DNA of 56,292 bases from positions 1 to 56,292 of the forward strand of contig JAUVLG010000006.1 of assembly GCA_030595835.1 (NCBI GenBank). The letters run 5' to 3'. The stretch comes from Candidatus Eiseniibacteriota bacterium (lineage in GTDB: Bacteria > Joyebacterota > Joyebacteria > Joyebacterales > Joyebacteraceae). Below are positions 1-9,665 of this stretch, one piece after another. The first letter of the stretch is position 1, and the number at the start of each line of letters is the position of its first letter. Made by a program: the position numbers and the translations under genes. The notes under the pieces were generated by a model that saw only the letters and a list, made by a program, of their open reading frames with translations, did not search any database and was not told the origin of the DNA.

Positions 1-3000
1 ATCGAAGTCCAGATCCAGGAAGTCCGCGAACTTGGCATCAATCGTGATCCTCTCGGCCAATCCGATGTCGTCACGAACATCAGACAGGCGGATGTCGTCC
101 AGCCAGATCTCGCCTGTGATGTCAGGATCGCCCGCCACGTCGTTCCGCACGCCGATGGTCAGTCTGCGGATCCTGGAGAGCGAGGGCCGGCCGACCACCT
201 CGAAGCGCTCTCTCCGGACCGCGTTCGTATCGCCCCACGCCCAAGCCACGCTGCATGTCTCGCACATACCCATCTTGAGATCCGTGAAGTCCGTGAACGG
301 GATGGTCAGCAGGTTGTCCCCGCTACTCCTGTCCTGGACCCACCCGGGCCTGACCTCCAGGCTGTACTCGTAGTAGTTGAGCGAGTCGCGCCCCAGACGC
401 ATGAAGAAGACCGTTCCCTCCTCCACGGCCGCGTCCCCATGGAGATAGAACTCGAGCGCCTGATAGCCCGTGTAGTCGTCTTCGGAGAACAGGATCTTCT
501 TAGCGGACGCCGTGTGCCCGGCGAGAAGATTCTCGTAGAGCAGGAAGAGGGACTGCTCGCGTTTGGGGAGATTCGTTTCGTTGTCGTTTTCCGGATCGAA
601 CGGCGGGTCGTAATCCACGTCCTCCTTCGTGTTCTTCGTCCCCACGCGGAAGTCCATGTCGCCCATCGCCGTGTCGGCAACGGCCACTCCGTCGGAATCG
701 AGGATCTGCTGCGGCTCCCACTGACTGCCGATGATGTCGATCGAGCCCACCATCAACTCCGTTGGTGCCACGGGCAGACCGTCTACCCAGATACGAGCCG
801 ACTTGATGGACAGCCACGAGCCAATGCCGTTGATGGGCTCGGCGTCCCCCAGTGGGATTCGGTACTTCCTCCAGTGGTTGCCAGCAACCAGCTCGCTGTT
901 GTCCTGGATCAGGTAGGTCGTATCCGACAGGTCGACCGACAACGTCCAGTAGCTGTTGTCCTTGTCGACGTAGCCGTTTCCGTTCAGGTCCTCCGTGTCC
1001 AAGCGCTCATTGCCCTCTGTGCCATTGATGCTGGAGTATTCTTCGGAACCGTACTCGAAGCTGTAGTCATCGTCACCGTCGTCGCCGGGAGTTCCATCTC
1101 CGTCGATGCCCGCCACGGTGTCGAGACCCACGTCCTCGTCCGCGTCGAATCCGTTCGGCGGCACGTCCACGTCCTCGGTGTCCAGCTCACCGTTCGGGGA
1201 CATCAGCGGGTAGTAGTCCTCGCTGATCGTGCCGAGGTCGATGTGGAAGGTACCGGTCGACTGCGCAGCCGATCCCCCGTCGTTGATCCACATCTCCACG
1301 AACTGATAGTCGGAGTAGTCGTTCCCCGTCTTCGACATGAGCCGCATCAGTCCGGCCCACGACGCCGCATCGATGCTGTCGCCGAATGACATCTCCAGCA
1401 CGCTGTGATTGTCATCGGCCTCCTGAGCCGGGAGGTCAGGGTGCAGGTCACCCTCCTGGACCTTCCGGTCGGGATTGTACCAGTCGATCCCAACGCGGTC
1501 AGCGGCCTGGATCTCAGCCACACCGGGAACACTCGACGGCACCCAGAGCCGCCTCGCCACCCCCAGCATGCTTCTGTTCTCAGCCCCCTCCATGTCGTCA
1601 ACGCTGACGAACCCCTTGGTGTTCGGGTTCGGGATCGAGACCGCCGCTTCTGCCGCGATCCTGAGGCGCGACGGCGCGTCCGTGTCTATGAACGGGATCG
1701 CATCCACAGCCTTGGTCATGAAATCCGGCGTGAAGTCAGCTGAGAAGTTCACATCGCCCACGACCGTGCGCGATGGTTCCTCACCCAGTCGCGGGTTGTC
1801 GTCAGGCGTGCCCTTACTCTGGTACATCCAGGTCGTTCCCAGCCTGACCTTCTCGCTCCAGTTGTACACTCCCCTCGCGCCCAGCAGCGTCTTCTCACCG
1901 GCGATGCCGAACGGCTTGTAGTCGTACTCCACGGTTACCTTGGCGTCCGGTTCCTTGGCCTCCGCCGCCAGAATTGTGAGCTGACCCGATGGGTAGTAGA
2001 TCGTGTAGTCCGTTCCCTTGGTCAACCTGACGCCGTTCAGGCGAACAACCTCGCTGTTCTCAATGATGTTGATCTGGCCAAGGTAGAAGGTGGTCTTCGG
2101 GCGGTTGTACTTGATGACAAGGTAGTAGTCGTCGTCACCCGCGTCGAAGTTGTCCTTCGAGTAGACCGCGCAGTTCTTGTCACTGTCATCGAACTCGTCG
2201 GCGTAGTAGATGGGATCGGGCTCGGCGCCCTCGGCGTAGTAGAACCCGGTGGTGTCATAGTCGGGACAGAACGGGGTGTAGTGGGGGAAACTGAGCAGTC
2301 CGTTCCGCAGGTCTACCCACGTCGGGTCGACGGTGCTCGAACCAACGCCCACGTCCTCGGTGTCGAGCCCGAGGAGCTTCGTGTAGGGCACGCCCGATGG
2401 GTGAACGTCCTGATCCTCGCCCGAGGCGGCGGCCCTGCGGATCGTCAGCTGGAATCCCTCTTCCGGGATGTCCTCAGCTCCCAGATCGTATATGTGCTTG
2501 AATTCGTAGAGCCGCGTTCTCTCCCAGCCGGCGGGTGTTGTTCTGTCGTCGTGCTTGATCATCTTCAGATGGAGCCGCTCACCGTCGTAGCCGCCGATCG
2601 CATCCCTATCGCTGCCCGTAACCCGCTCGTAGCTGACCGCCAGCATCCTGCCGGCACGTATGGCCCTGGTCATCACGATCACGCCCGACTGGTAACCCGA
2701 CTGCTCACCGTAGAAGCCGCTGCCCTGCGGGATGAAGTAGTCTTCGTCCTCTATGAGCTCAACGAAGAAACCCTCGCGTCTGTGCACGGTGTCCGCCGGA
2801 GCCCCCGCACCGGGGGGCTCCTCAAGATACGCGCTGCCCCCCTGCGCGCCGTCTTCGGCGTCGTTGGATGAGATTCGGTCGTCGAGGTAGACCGTGATCG
2901 CATCGACGGTAACGTCGGAGTACTTCAGCGCCAGATCGTCAATGACGAAGAACTTCCCGCTCTTGTAGGAGATGTCCTTGATAACCAGCGAATCCGATTC

Positions 3001-4335
3001 GGAGGTCCCCGTGAAGCTCGCGCCTGAGGACTGGCCCTCCTCCTTGCTCGCGATCGTGATCAGGTCGAACTTGCCGATCTTCGAGGTCATCTTCGCGCCG
3101 AAGAGCCCCTGGTGGTGACCGCTGTAGCTGACGAACTCGGTGCCCGGCAAAGAGAGATTGACCTCGCCGAGCTCTATCTTCTGAATGATCTCGTCCTCAT
3201 CGCCGTCGTAGCGCACCCGGATCTGGTCTGCCTTGACCCCACCGAACGTGTCGCCTCCACTGCGGTGGTCCACGTAGACGTGGATCTTGCGGCCGATCGT
3301 TCCTTCCAGATTGACGGTCAGCTGCTGCTCCATGTCCAGCTGCGGGAATCTCGACGGACGCCCGGCTTCCGTCTCGATCGCCTCTACCACGTAGCTCGTC
3401 TGCCCGCCGAACGTGATGCGTTCGCTTCCGCGCACCTTGAGATTCGCACCCGGACCAATCGCTCGAACAAACGGACCTGGCATCGGCATGGGAATATCGA
3501 TGTCCAGGAGCCCCCGCCCCTGATCGAGCTCACCCCTGCCAAGCCTACCAACGACGGCGGTCTTCCACGCGGCCTCCACGTACCCATCACCACTGAGATG
3601 CAGGTAGTGTTCGAGCGGCACCGCGCAGCTCACCCAGGACACGTGCTCGCCCACTTCCGTGACCATCAGGATCGTCTCATTCTCGCGGCTCACAATGACG
3701 CGGCGTGAGAACGGTACGGACAACGGGGCGCCGAGAGGTATCGAAGGCGCCCTGACAGCCAACCCCGGCGACAGCCCGGACACCATCGACCAGGGCCTCA
3801 GGAAGAGGTTGTTCAATGAAGGGAGAAGTGAAACGCCGATGGAGTAGGAAGCACGCGCTGCTGCGCGTTCAGGACCGGCGGCGAGGGAATCGGCGGCGGC
3901 CTCAAGAGTGTCACCGAATGGCGGAAAGGGTCCGATCGCAGTGAGGCTGTCCGCCTCTGCGACAGGGGGTCCGATCGCAGCGAGACCGTCCGCCGCCGCG
4001 ACAGGGGGTCCGATCGCAACGAGGCTGTCCACCTCTGCAACAGGAGGCTCGACCACAGCGAGGCTGTCCGCCGCCGCGACAGGGGACTCGACCACAACGA
4101 GGCTGTCCGCCGCCACGGCAGAGGGCTCGGTTGTGTCCAGGCTGTCAGTTCTGTCGCTGAAGCTCGCAATGAAATCCGCGATTTCCCTGCGCACGTCCAG
4201 AGCCGTTGGAAGGTCGCCGCCTTCGCCCCAGCTCTGACAGAACGCCGGACTGACACTGAGAAGCAGCAAGATCAGCGCGCCGACCGTCGCGGCTCTCGGA
4301 GAGACTATCGTCCGGACGGCGCCATCGAGGGACAT
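1..4335 (-). CDS. sprA: SprA-like type IX secretion outer-membrane translocon, 5' part (runs off left edge)
   Basis: 1445 codons are open from ATG 4335 to the window edge with no stop, so the gene is partial. GGAG lies 7 nt before the ATG. The N-terminus is a signal peptide (hydrophobic LILLLLSVSPAFC near residues 21-33), then a low-complexity linker with five 13-residue repeats (73-137), then a long beta-rich body. SprA-family hallmarks are LYEFKHIYDL near residue 610, NPNTKGFVSVDDMEGAE near 901-918 and GEIWLDDIRLSDV near 1410. Bacteroidota SprA/Sov proteins of about 2400 residues form the giant outer-membrane pore of the type IX secretion system, so roughly 900 residues are probably outside the window. 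It stands alone, divergent from lptF, with its own promoter. Family assignment is firm; function in this organism is inferred from Bacteroidota. Confidence 0.85.
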   Translation of the reverse strand, partial: MSLDGAVRTIVSPRAATVGALILLLLSVSPAFCQSWGEGGDLPTALDVRREIADFIASFSDRTDSLDTTEPSAVAADSLVVVESPVAAADSLAVVEPPVAEVDSLVAIGPPVAAADGLAAIGPPVAEADSLTAIGPFPPFGDTLEAAADSLAAGPERAAARASYSIGVSLLPSLNNLFLRPWSMVSGLSPGLAVRAPSIPLGAPLSVPFSRRVIVSRENETILMVTEVGEHVSWVSCAVPLEHYLHLSGDGYVEAAWKTAVVGRLGRGELDQGRGLLDIDIPMPMPGPFVRAIGPGANLKVRGSERITFGGQTSYVVEAIETEAGRPSRFPQLDMEQQLTVNLEGTIGRKIHVYVDHRSGGDTFGGVKADQIRVRYDGDEDEIIQKIELGEVNLSLPGTEFVSYSGHHQGLFGAKMTSKIGKFDLITIASKEEGQSSGASFTGTSESDSLVIKDISYKSGKFFVIDDLALKYSDVTVDAITVYLDDRISSNDAEDGAQGGSAYLEEPPGAGAPADTVHRREGFFVELIEDEDYFIPQGSGFYGEQSGYQSGVIVMTRAIRAGRMLAVSYERVTGSDRDAIGGYDGERLHLKMIKHDDRTTPAGWERTRLYEFKHIYDLGAEDIPEEGFQLTIRRAAASGEDQDVHPSGVPYTKLLGLDTEDVGVGSSTVDPTWVDLRNGLLSFPHYTPFCPDYDTTGFYYAEGAEPDPIYYADEFDDSDKNCAVYSKDNFDAGDDDYYLVIKYNRPKTTFYLGQINIIENSEVVRLNGVRLTKGTDYTIYYPSGQLTILAAEAKEPDAKVTVEYDYKPFGIAGEKTLLGARGVYNWSEKVRLGTTWMYQSKGTPDDNPRLGEEPSRTVVGDVNFSADFTPDFMTKAVDAIPFIDTDAPSRLRIAAEAAVSIPNPNTKGFVSVDDMEGAENRSMLGVARRLWVPSSVPGVAEIQAADRVGIDWYNPDRKVQEGDLHPDLPAQEADDNHSVLEMSFGDSIDAASWAGLMRLMSKTGNDYSDYQFVEMWINDGGSAAQSTGTFHIDLGTISEDYYPLMSPNGELDTEDVDVPPNGFDADEDVGLDTVAGIDGDGTPGDDGDDDYSFEYGSEEYSSINGTEGNERLDTEDLNGNGYVDKDNSYWTLSVDLSDTTYLIQDNSELVAGNHWRKYRIPLGDAEPINGIGSWLSIKSARIWVDGLPVAPTELMVGSIDIIGSQWEPQQILDSDGVAVADTAMGDMDFRVGTKNTKEDVDYDPPFDPENDNETNLPKREQSLFLLYENLLAGHTASAKKILFSEDDYTGYQALEFYLHGDAAVEEGTVFFMRLGRDSLNYYEYSLEVRPGWVQDRSSGDNLLTIPFTDFTDLKMGMCETCSVAWAWGDTNAVRRERFEVVGRPSLSRIRRLTIGVRNDVAGDPDITGEIWLDDIRLSDVRDDIGLAERITIDAKFADFLDLDFD
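3925..4119 (-). repeat. five tandem 39-bp repeats encoding 13-residue units in the SprA linker
   Basis: Five consecutive in-frame 39-bp units encode variants of VAAADSLAVVEPP, at residues 73-137 of the SprA-like protein, just after the signal peptide. The units are imperfect (ending ESP, EPP, GPP, GPP, GPF), so this is an old expansion. It probably forms an acidic, extended periplasmic linker. Confidence 0.85.
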
Positions 4336-4478
4336 TGGAAGACTCCGATTTCGAGAAGCGCGCCCGGCGCGCGCCGTATTGCGGACCGAAAGCGACCGCG
4401 GGGCGTCCCGTACGTCGCTCACACGGCGCCCATGCACGGCTCCACAAGAGACGACGACCAGCTGCTACGCCGGAGCGG

Positions 4479-4507
4479 AATGTAGCAAAGCAAACCGCAC
4501 ATGTCAA
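4479..4507 (-). promoter_or_regulatory. sigma70-type promoter for sprA
   Basis: On the minus strand TTGACA (4502-4507, perfect -35) is followed by a 17-bp spacer and TACATT (4479-4484, 4/6 match to the -10). The predicted start is near 4472, about 137 nt upstream of the sprA ATG. Prediction from consensus only. Confidence 0.6.
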
Positions 4508-4615
4508 GCCGACCCCGAAAGCGCCAGCCTCTCCACCGTGTTGAATACGAGCGGTGCCCGAACCCTCCAATCTCAGAGAAAGGGCGCCGCCAACGACGCG
4601 GATGGGACAATGATA

Positions 4616-4645
4616 TTGCGCACCGACGAGCTTTGGTAGTATATG
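4616..4645 (+). promoter_or_regulatory. candidate promoter for lptF-lptG
   Basis: TTGCGC (4616-4621), an 18-bp spacer and TATATG (4640-4645) precede the lptF ATG by about 77 nt. The match is moderate, and this is the best candidate in the divergent region for the plus-strand pair. Confidence 0.35.
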
Positions 4646-4721
4646 TTGTCGGGGTGCGGCGTCGGCCGCGCCCTCGACTCCAGGCCCGCACTGCGGCAGC
4701 GGTGCGCATTTCGGATCTGCC

Positions 4722-6077
4722 ATGAGCACTCTGTCCAGGTACGTTCTCAGAGCGCACATCCCCCCCGCCGCGGCGGGACTCGCCATTTTCTACTTCGTTC
4801 TCTCCATGGACTTCATCGTCGACTACCTGAACCTCTTCATCGCCAAGGGAGTCCCCGGTCTGGCCGTGCTCGAGGGGTTCCTCCTCAGCCTCGCCTGGAT
4901 GACGGTGATGGCCGTTCCTATGGCAGTGATGGTCGCCGTCCTCACGGCCTTTGGACGGCTCTCCGCGGACAACGAGGTCACCGCCGCCAAGGCTACAGGC
5001 GTGAACATCTTCACTCTGATCGCGCCGGTTCTGACCGCCTCCGTGATCATCGCCCTGGGGCTCTTCTGGTTCGGGAATCACATGCTCCCCGCCGCCAATC
5101 ACCGGCTGAAGAAACTCCTGGTGGACATCCACAGGATACGCCCGCTCGCGACCATCGAGCCGGGCATCCTCACCGAACTGCCCGGGGGCTACAGCATCCT
5201 GGTGGACAAGCTCGACCCCAGAACATCGGAAGTCTCCGGAGTGAGGATCCACCGGCACGAGGGCACAGAGCCCCTCCAGACGATCGTGGCCGAGCGAGGG
5301 CACATCAGCAGCGAAGGGGGAGACGAATTCGTGCGCCTGGAACTCCTCGACGGCGAGATCCATGAGGTGGACCCGGATGATGCGACGCGGTTCAACCGTC
5401 TGCTATTCGAGCGCCATGTCATCAACATCGAGCAGGGGTCCTCGGAGCTCGTCAGGAACGACGGCACGAGGCGCGGGGACAGGGAACTCTCTCTGGCCGA
5501 GCTCGGCTCCCGCATAGCCGTTCGCCGCGAGGACGCCGACGCCGCTACGGTCAAGGTCGCGGACGGGCTGGAAACCCATCTGGCAGAGCTACTGGACCTC
5601 GCTGACGGCACCTCTACGCTCCCTCTGACCGCCGACATGCGAGCCAGTCGCAGCCGGATGCTGCGGTCCGCGGAGTCAGACCTTCGGGCTCAGGCAAGCA
5701 GCTTGAGACAGGTGCGGCGTCTCGAGGTGGAATATCACAAGAAGCTCTCGATCCCCTTCGCCTGCGTGGTCTTTGTGCTCGTCGGGGCCCCGCTCGGGAT
5801 CAGGAGCAAGCGCGGTGGGGTTGGTATCGGGGCGGGCACCGGCATACTGTTCTTCCTGATCTACTACCTGTTCCTTGTCGGTGGCGAGCAGCTGGGCGAT
5901 CGCGGCTTTGTCACACCGTTCTGGGCCATGTGGACACCCAACGTTGTTTTCGGAGGACTCGGCCTCTTCCTCACGCTCTCCGTGTCGCGCGAGTGGCGAT
6001 TCCCACGCATCAGGAAGGGGCTGGGAACTGTGCTCCGTGCCCTTCACAGGCCACGGGCCCGCACGGAGACCACATGA
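4722..6077 (+). CDS. lptF: LPS export permease LptF (YjgP/YjgQ family)
   Basis: A 451-residue inner-membrane permease of the LptBFG ABC transporter that extracts lipopolysaccharide and passes it to LptC. It has three N-terminal transmembrane segments (residues about 10-115), a periplasmic beta-jellyroll-like region, and three C-terminal segments. The LptF/G hallmark MAVMVAVLTAFGRLSADNEVTAAKATG lies near 65-95 (its core is GRLSADNEVTAAKATG). It is about 90 residues longer than E. coli LptF because of a charged, probably helical insert at about 240-330. The stop overlaps the lptG start as ATGA. LptF versus LptG is assigned by order and similarity and could be swapped. Confidence 0.9.
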   Translation: MSTLSRYVLRAHIPPAAAGLAIFYFVLSMDFIVDYLNLFIAKGVPGLAVLEGFLLSLAWMTVMAVPMAVMVAVLTAFGRLSADNEVTAAKATGVNIFTLIAPVLTASVIIALGLFWFGNHMLPAANHRLKKLLVDIHRIRPLATIEPGILTELPGGYSILVDKLDPRTSEVSGVRIHRHEGTEPLQTIVAERGHISSEGGDEFVRLELLDGEIHEVDPDDATRFNRLLFERHVINIEQGSSELVRNDGTRRGDRELSLAELGSRIAVRREDADAATVKVADGLETHLAELLDLADGTSTLPLTADMRASRSRMLRSAESDLRAQASSLRQVRRLEVEYHKKLSIPFACVVFVLVGAPLGIRSKRGGVGIGAGTGILFFLIYYLFLVGGEQLGDRGFVTPFWAMWTPNVVFGGLGLFLTLSVSREWRFPRIRKGLGTVLRALHRPRARTETT

Positions 6078-7147
6078 GCATCATCGACACCTACGCCCTC
6101 AGGAAGATAGGCGGGCCCCTGGCCATCATGCTCTGTCTGTTCGCGGGCATCTTCGTGCTGGTCGATCTGTTCGATCACGCCCACTCGTTCATAGACAACG
6201 ACGTCACGCTGGGCGTCGTTTTCTCATACTACGCGTACTACCTCCCCCTCATAGTCGTCCTGACATCGCCGGTGGCGATGCTCCTTGCCACTCTCCTTGC
6301 CGTTGGTGGGCTGGCGAAGAACAACGAGCTAATGGCGCTCAAAGGATCGGGCGTCAGCCTTTACCGGATCCTCGCGCCGGTGCTCGCTCTCGCGGTCGCG
6401 GTCAGCCTCGCCAACGTGCTCATCGGCGAGCTGATCCTGCCCTCAGCCACGCGCCATCGTCTTCAGATCAAGGAGACCACCATCTCGCGGCGCGCGAGCG
6501 AGGTTGTCACAACCGACCCTGTCTACGTGAGCCCCGACGGCACTATGTTCCATGCGCGGAGACTCAACTCGCGAACGAGAACTCTGGAGGAGATCACTGT
6601 CGAGGAGTTCGACCAGGCCAACAGCCCGACCAGCAGAATCGATGCGAAATCAGCGGTGTGGGAGAACGGCCAGTGGGTGTTCTACGACGGCAGTCTGAGA
6701 CGCTTCACGACCACCGGTGAGGAGGTGACCAACTTTGACACGCTGGAGCCCGGTTACTCGGAACCCCTCCCGGGCGAACTCGGCGTGCGCAAGCTCCATC
6801 CCGACGAAATGCCCTTCCGTGAGCTCCGATCCTACATCTTGAAGTTGCGCGCCACTGGGAGTGACCCGCGTGATCTTACGGTGCAGCTGCGGCTCAAGAT
6901 CGCCTTCCCATTCATCACCGTGATCATGACGCTCCTCGGCGGAACCCTCGTGGCCGGGGCGCGGCGGAGCGGCTTCGCCCGCTCTTTCGCGGCCGCGCTG
7001 GCCATCTCGTTCTTCTACTATGGGGCGCTGCAGGTGGGTCAGGTACTGGGCCGCCAGGGCATACTCATGCCCTGGCTGGCCGCGTGGATATCCAACATCA
7101 TCTTCGGAGGAATCGGGGTGGGCCTACTCATACGAGCCCCGAAGTAG
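6074..7147 (+). CDS. lptG: LPS export permease LptG (YjgP/YjgQ family)
   Basis: The second LptBFG permease subunit, 357 residues from ATG 6074, which overlaps the lptF stop by 4 nt (ATGA). A longer upstream reading frame exists, but the ATGA coupling and the family-like N-terminus MSIIDTYALRKIGGPL decide the start. It shows the usual three N-terminal and three C-terminal membrane segments around a periplasmic domain, and the core GLAKNNELMALKGSG near residues 80-95. The cognate ATPase gene lptB and bitopic partner lptC lie on the minus strand near 23-24 kb. The next gene, ahcY, is convergent. Confidence 0.9.
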   Translation: MSIIDTYALRKIGGPLAIMLCLFAGIFVLVDLFDHAHSFIDNDVTLGVVFSYYAYYLPLIVVLTSPVAMLLATLLAVGGLAKNNELMALKGSGVSLYRILAPVLALAVAVSLANVLIGELILPSATRHRLQIKETTISRRASEVVTTDPVYVSPDGTMFHARRLNSRTRTLEEITVEEFDQANSPTSRIDAKSAVWENGQWVFYDGSLRRFTTTGEEVTNFDTLEPGYSEPLPGELGVRKLHPDEMPFRELRSYILKLRATGSDPRDLTVQLRLKIAFPFITVIMTLLGGTLVAGARRSGFARSFAAALAISFFYYGALQVGQVLGRQGILMPWLAAWISNIIFGGIGVGLLIRAPK

Positions 7148-7150
7148 GAA

Positions 7151-7165
7151 CTCCCGCACCGGGAG
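7151..7165. terminator. small hairpin between convergent lptG and ahcY
   Basis: CTCCCG-CAC-CGGGAG forms a perfect 6-bp stem with a 3-nt loop in the 46-bp convergent gap. There is no clear T-tract on either side, so termination is only suggested by position. Confidence 0.3.
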
Positions 7166-7193
7166 AACCGTCATCTTCACCCCCTCCGTCCGT

Positions 7194-8450
7194 CTACGTA
7201 CCCACCTTCCAGGACGCCAGATACTCGACCTGCTCCGGTGTCAGCGTGTCTATGTTCACGCCCATCGACGAGAGCTTGAGCTTGGCCACCCCGTGGTCGA
7301 TCTCCTCGGGCACGGTGTGCACACGGACCGGCAGCTTCTCCGACAGCCCAGCGAGATACTCGCAGCAGAGCGCCTGGTTGGCAAAGCTCATGTCCATGAC
7401 CGCCGCAGGATGTCCTTCCGCGGCGGCAAGGTTTATCAGTCGCCCCTCCCCCAACAGGTTGATCCGCTTACCGCCCGCGAGCACGAACGTCTCCACGGAG
7501 TCACGAGGAGTGCGCACATCGGTCGAAAGCGCATGGAGAGCATCCTTGTCGATCTCGACGTCGAAGTGCCCCGAGTTCGCGACGATCGCTCCATCCTTCA
7601 TGGCCTCGAAGTGGCGTCCGGTCAGCACGCGGATGTCGCCTGTCAGCGTCACGAAGACATCTCCCAGCACCGCCGCCTCGTCCATCGGCATCACGCGAAA
7701 TCCGTCCATCGTCGCCTCGAGCGCCTTGAGCGGGTCCACCTCCGTGATCACGACGGATGCACCGTGGCCGCGCGCTCGATGGGCCAGTCCTCTCCCGCAC
7801 CAGCCGTAGCCCGCGATCACGAATGTCGACCCCGCCAGAAGCGTGTTGGTCGCGCGCAGGATCCCGTCGATCGTGCTCTGCCCCGTGCCGTAGCGATTGT
7901 CGAACATGTGCTTGGTGTCGGCGTCGTTCACGGCGATCACGGGGACCTTGAGCTCTCCGTCCCTCTCCATGGCACGCAGCCGGATCACACCGGTCGTCGT
8001 CTCCTCCATACTCCCGAGGAGGTTCGGGATCAGCTCCTGCTTCTCCGTGTGAATGGTCGAAACCAGATCAGCGCCGTCGTCCAGCGTGATCGACGGCCCC
8101 GCATCGAGAATCGCCCTGATGTGGTCATAGTAGCTCTCGTTGTCCTCGCCCCTGACCGCGTACGTCGACACCCCGTGGTCCACGGTCAGGTGGGCCGCGA
8201 CGTCGTCCTGTGTCGACAACGGATTCGAGGCGCAGAGTGAGACCAACGCCCCGCCGGCCTTGAGCGTTATCATCAGATTGGCGGTCTCGGTGGTCACGTG
8301 CAGGCACGCTCCGATTGCCACGCCGTCCAGAGGGCGTTCTCGTTCGAAACGCTCACGGATGCCGGCGAGCACCGGCATACTCTGAGCCGCCCACTCGGTT
8401 CTGTCGCGTCCCTTCGGTGCCAACCTCTCGTCTTTGATGTCGTTCGGCAT
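7194..8450 (-). CDS. ahcY: adenosylhomocysteinase
   Basis: Hydrolyses S-adenosylhomocysteine to adenosine and homocysteine, removing the inhibitory by-product of SAM-dependent methylation. The 418-residue protein shows [10 protein letters not shown] and [14 protein letters not shown] in the substrate domain, [13 protein letters not shown] near residue 190, and the NAD-binding glycine motif GYGWCGRG near 215. It is the shorter form and ends in WKVGT rather than the KPDHYRY tail of the longer bacterial/eukaryotic enzymes, like archaeal and Thermotoga-type proteins. It starts 5 nt downstream of the metK stop, so the two probably form a SAM-cycle operon at the end of the long minus-strand run. 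Confidence 0.95.
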   Translation of the reverse strand: MPNDIKDERLAPKGRDRTEWAAQSMPVLAGIRERFERERPLDGVAIGACLHVTTETANLMITLKAGGALVSLCASNPLSTQDDVAAHLTVDHGVSTYAVRGEDNESYYDHIRAILDAGPSITLDDGADLVSTIHTEKQELIPNLLGSMEETTTGVIRLRAMERDGELKVPVIAVNDADTKHMFDNRYGTGQSTIDGILRATNTLLAGSTFVIAGYGWCGRGLAHRARGHGASVVITEVDPLKALEATMDGFRVMPMDEAAVLGDVFVTLTGDIRVLTGRHFEAMKDGAIVANSGHFDVEIDKDALHALSTDVRTPRDSVETFVLAGGKRINLLGEGRLINLAAAEGHPAAVMDMSFANQALCCEYLAGLSEKLPVRVHTVPEEIDHGVAKLKLSSMGVNIDTLTPEQVEYLASWKVGT

Positions 8451-8454
8451 GAAC

Positions 8455-9612
8455 CTATCCCTTCCTGATGTCAGCCACCATGTCCGTGCGTTCCCATGTG
8501 AAGTCCGGCTCCTCGCGGCCGAAGTGACCGTAGGCGGCCGTCGGCAGATAGATCGGTCGTCTGAGCTCGAGCCGCTCGATAATGGCAGCAGGCTTCAGGT
8601 CGAAGTGCTTCTTGACGATTCCCACCAGCTCGCCGTCACTGAGCTCGCTCGTCCCCATCGTGTTCACCATGATCGAGATGGGCTCGGCCACACCGATGGC
8701 GTACGCGATCTGGATCTCGCAACGACCGGCCAGTCCGGCCGCGACCAGGTTCTTGGCCGCGTGCCTGGCCGCGTACGAACCCGACCTGTCGACCTTGGTC
8801 GGATCCTTACCCGAGAAGCAGCCACCGCCGTGGCTTCCCAGCCCACCGTAGGTATCGACGATGATCTTCCGGCCCGTCAGCCCACAGTCGGCGTGAGGAC
8901 CACCCCGGACGAACCGCCCCGTGGGGTTGACGAGCAGCCTGTAGTTCCCACCAGAGACAAGTTCGGCGGGCAGCATCGGCTCCACCACGTGTTTGCGAAT
9001 TGCATCGCCAAGCGAGTCCATGTCGACGTCCGGATGGTGCTGCGTCGAGACGACGACCGTGTCGATCCGCGCGGGAGCGCCGTTCTCGTACTCCACCGTC
9101 ACCTGCGTCTTGCCGTCGGGTCGAAGGTAATCAAGCGTCCCGTCCTCGCGTACATCCGCGAGCCTGCGCGCCAGCTTGTGCGCCAGGTGGATGGGCATGG
9201 GCATAAGTTCCTTCGTCTCGTCCGTCGCGTAACCAAACATCATCCCCTGATCGCCCGCGCCACCCTCGTGCACTGCATGTCCCCTTGAGTCACCCATCCA
9301 GATGTCGGACGACTGCTCCCCGATCGCCGTTACCACTGCACACGTCTCCGAGTCAAAACCGTACGACGCGTCTGTGTAACCGATCTTTCTGATGGTGTCG
9401 CGCACCACGGTGGGGATATCAACGTACGCATCCTTCGTCGAGATCTCTCCGGATATGAACGCCATCCCGGTGGTCACGAGTGTCTCACACGCCACGCGCC
9501 CCAACGGATCCTGAGAGAGGATGCCGTCCAGGATGGCGTCCGAGATCTGATCCGCGACCTTGTCGGGGTGCCCCCCCGTCACCGACTCCGATGTGAAAAG
9601 GTGCTTCTCCAA
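8455..9612 (-). CDS. metK: S-adenosylmethionine synthetase
   Basis: Makes SAM from methionine and ATP. I place the start at TTG 9612 (385 residues): it is preceded by GGAGGG about 6 nt upstream and gives the family N-terminus [18 protein letters not shown], whereas the longer ATG (9639) adds a nine-residue tail absent from the family. Conserved [38 protein letters not shown] and [15 protein letters not shown] (phosphate-binding loop) are all present. It is followed directly by ahcY and lies 53 nt downstream of the sugar nucleotidyltransferase; the gap is too short for a SAM riboswitch. Confidence 0.95.
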   Translation of the reverse strand: MEKHLFTSESVTGGHPDKVADQISDAILDGILSQDPLGRVACETLVTTGMAFISGEISTKDAYVDIPTVVRDTIRKIGYTDASYGFDSETCAVVTAIGEQSSDIWMGDSRGHAVHEGGAGDQGMMFGYATDETKELMPMPIHLAHKLARRLADVREDGTLDYLRPDGKTQVTVEYENGAPARIDTVVVSTQHHPDVDMDSLGDAIRKHVVEPMLPAELVSGGNYRLLVNPTGRFVRGGPHADCGLTGRKIIVDTYGGLGSHGGGCFSGKDPTKVDRSGSYAARHAAKNLVAAGLAGRCEIQIAYAIGVAEPISIMVNTMGTSELSDGELVGIVKKHFDLKPAAIIERLELRRPIYLPTAAYGHFGREEPDFTWERTDMVADIRKG

Positions 9613-9665
9613 GCGTACCCTCCGTTCATGTTTAGCCATGCCGCACCCAGGTCCGGAACCTCGGG

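Larger units (their letters stand above)
4336..4721. other. 386-bp divergent intergenic region between sprA and lptF
   Basis: No gene is supported here; the small ORFs in this region lack family resemblance. It contains a well-formed promoter reading left into sprA and a weaker candidate reading right into lptF. The sprA leader would be about 137 nt. I see no riboswitch-like architecture. Confidence 0.6.

Noticed and set aside
439-1389. Long plus-strand frame (316 codons) opposite the sprA gene
   Set aside because: The minus strand is continuously open with SprA motifs; the plus frame is arginine/valine-rich shadow sequence of a GC-rich gene and has no family resemblance.
9640-9665. Possible SAM or SAH riboswitch before metK/ahcY
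   Set aside because: The gaps are 53 nt (9613-9665) and 4 nt (8451-8454), too short for a known SAM or SAH riboswitch, and no P1-like stem is seen.
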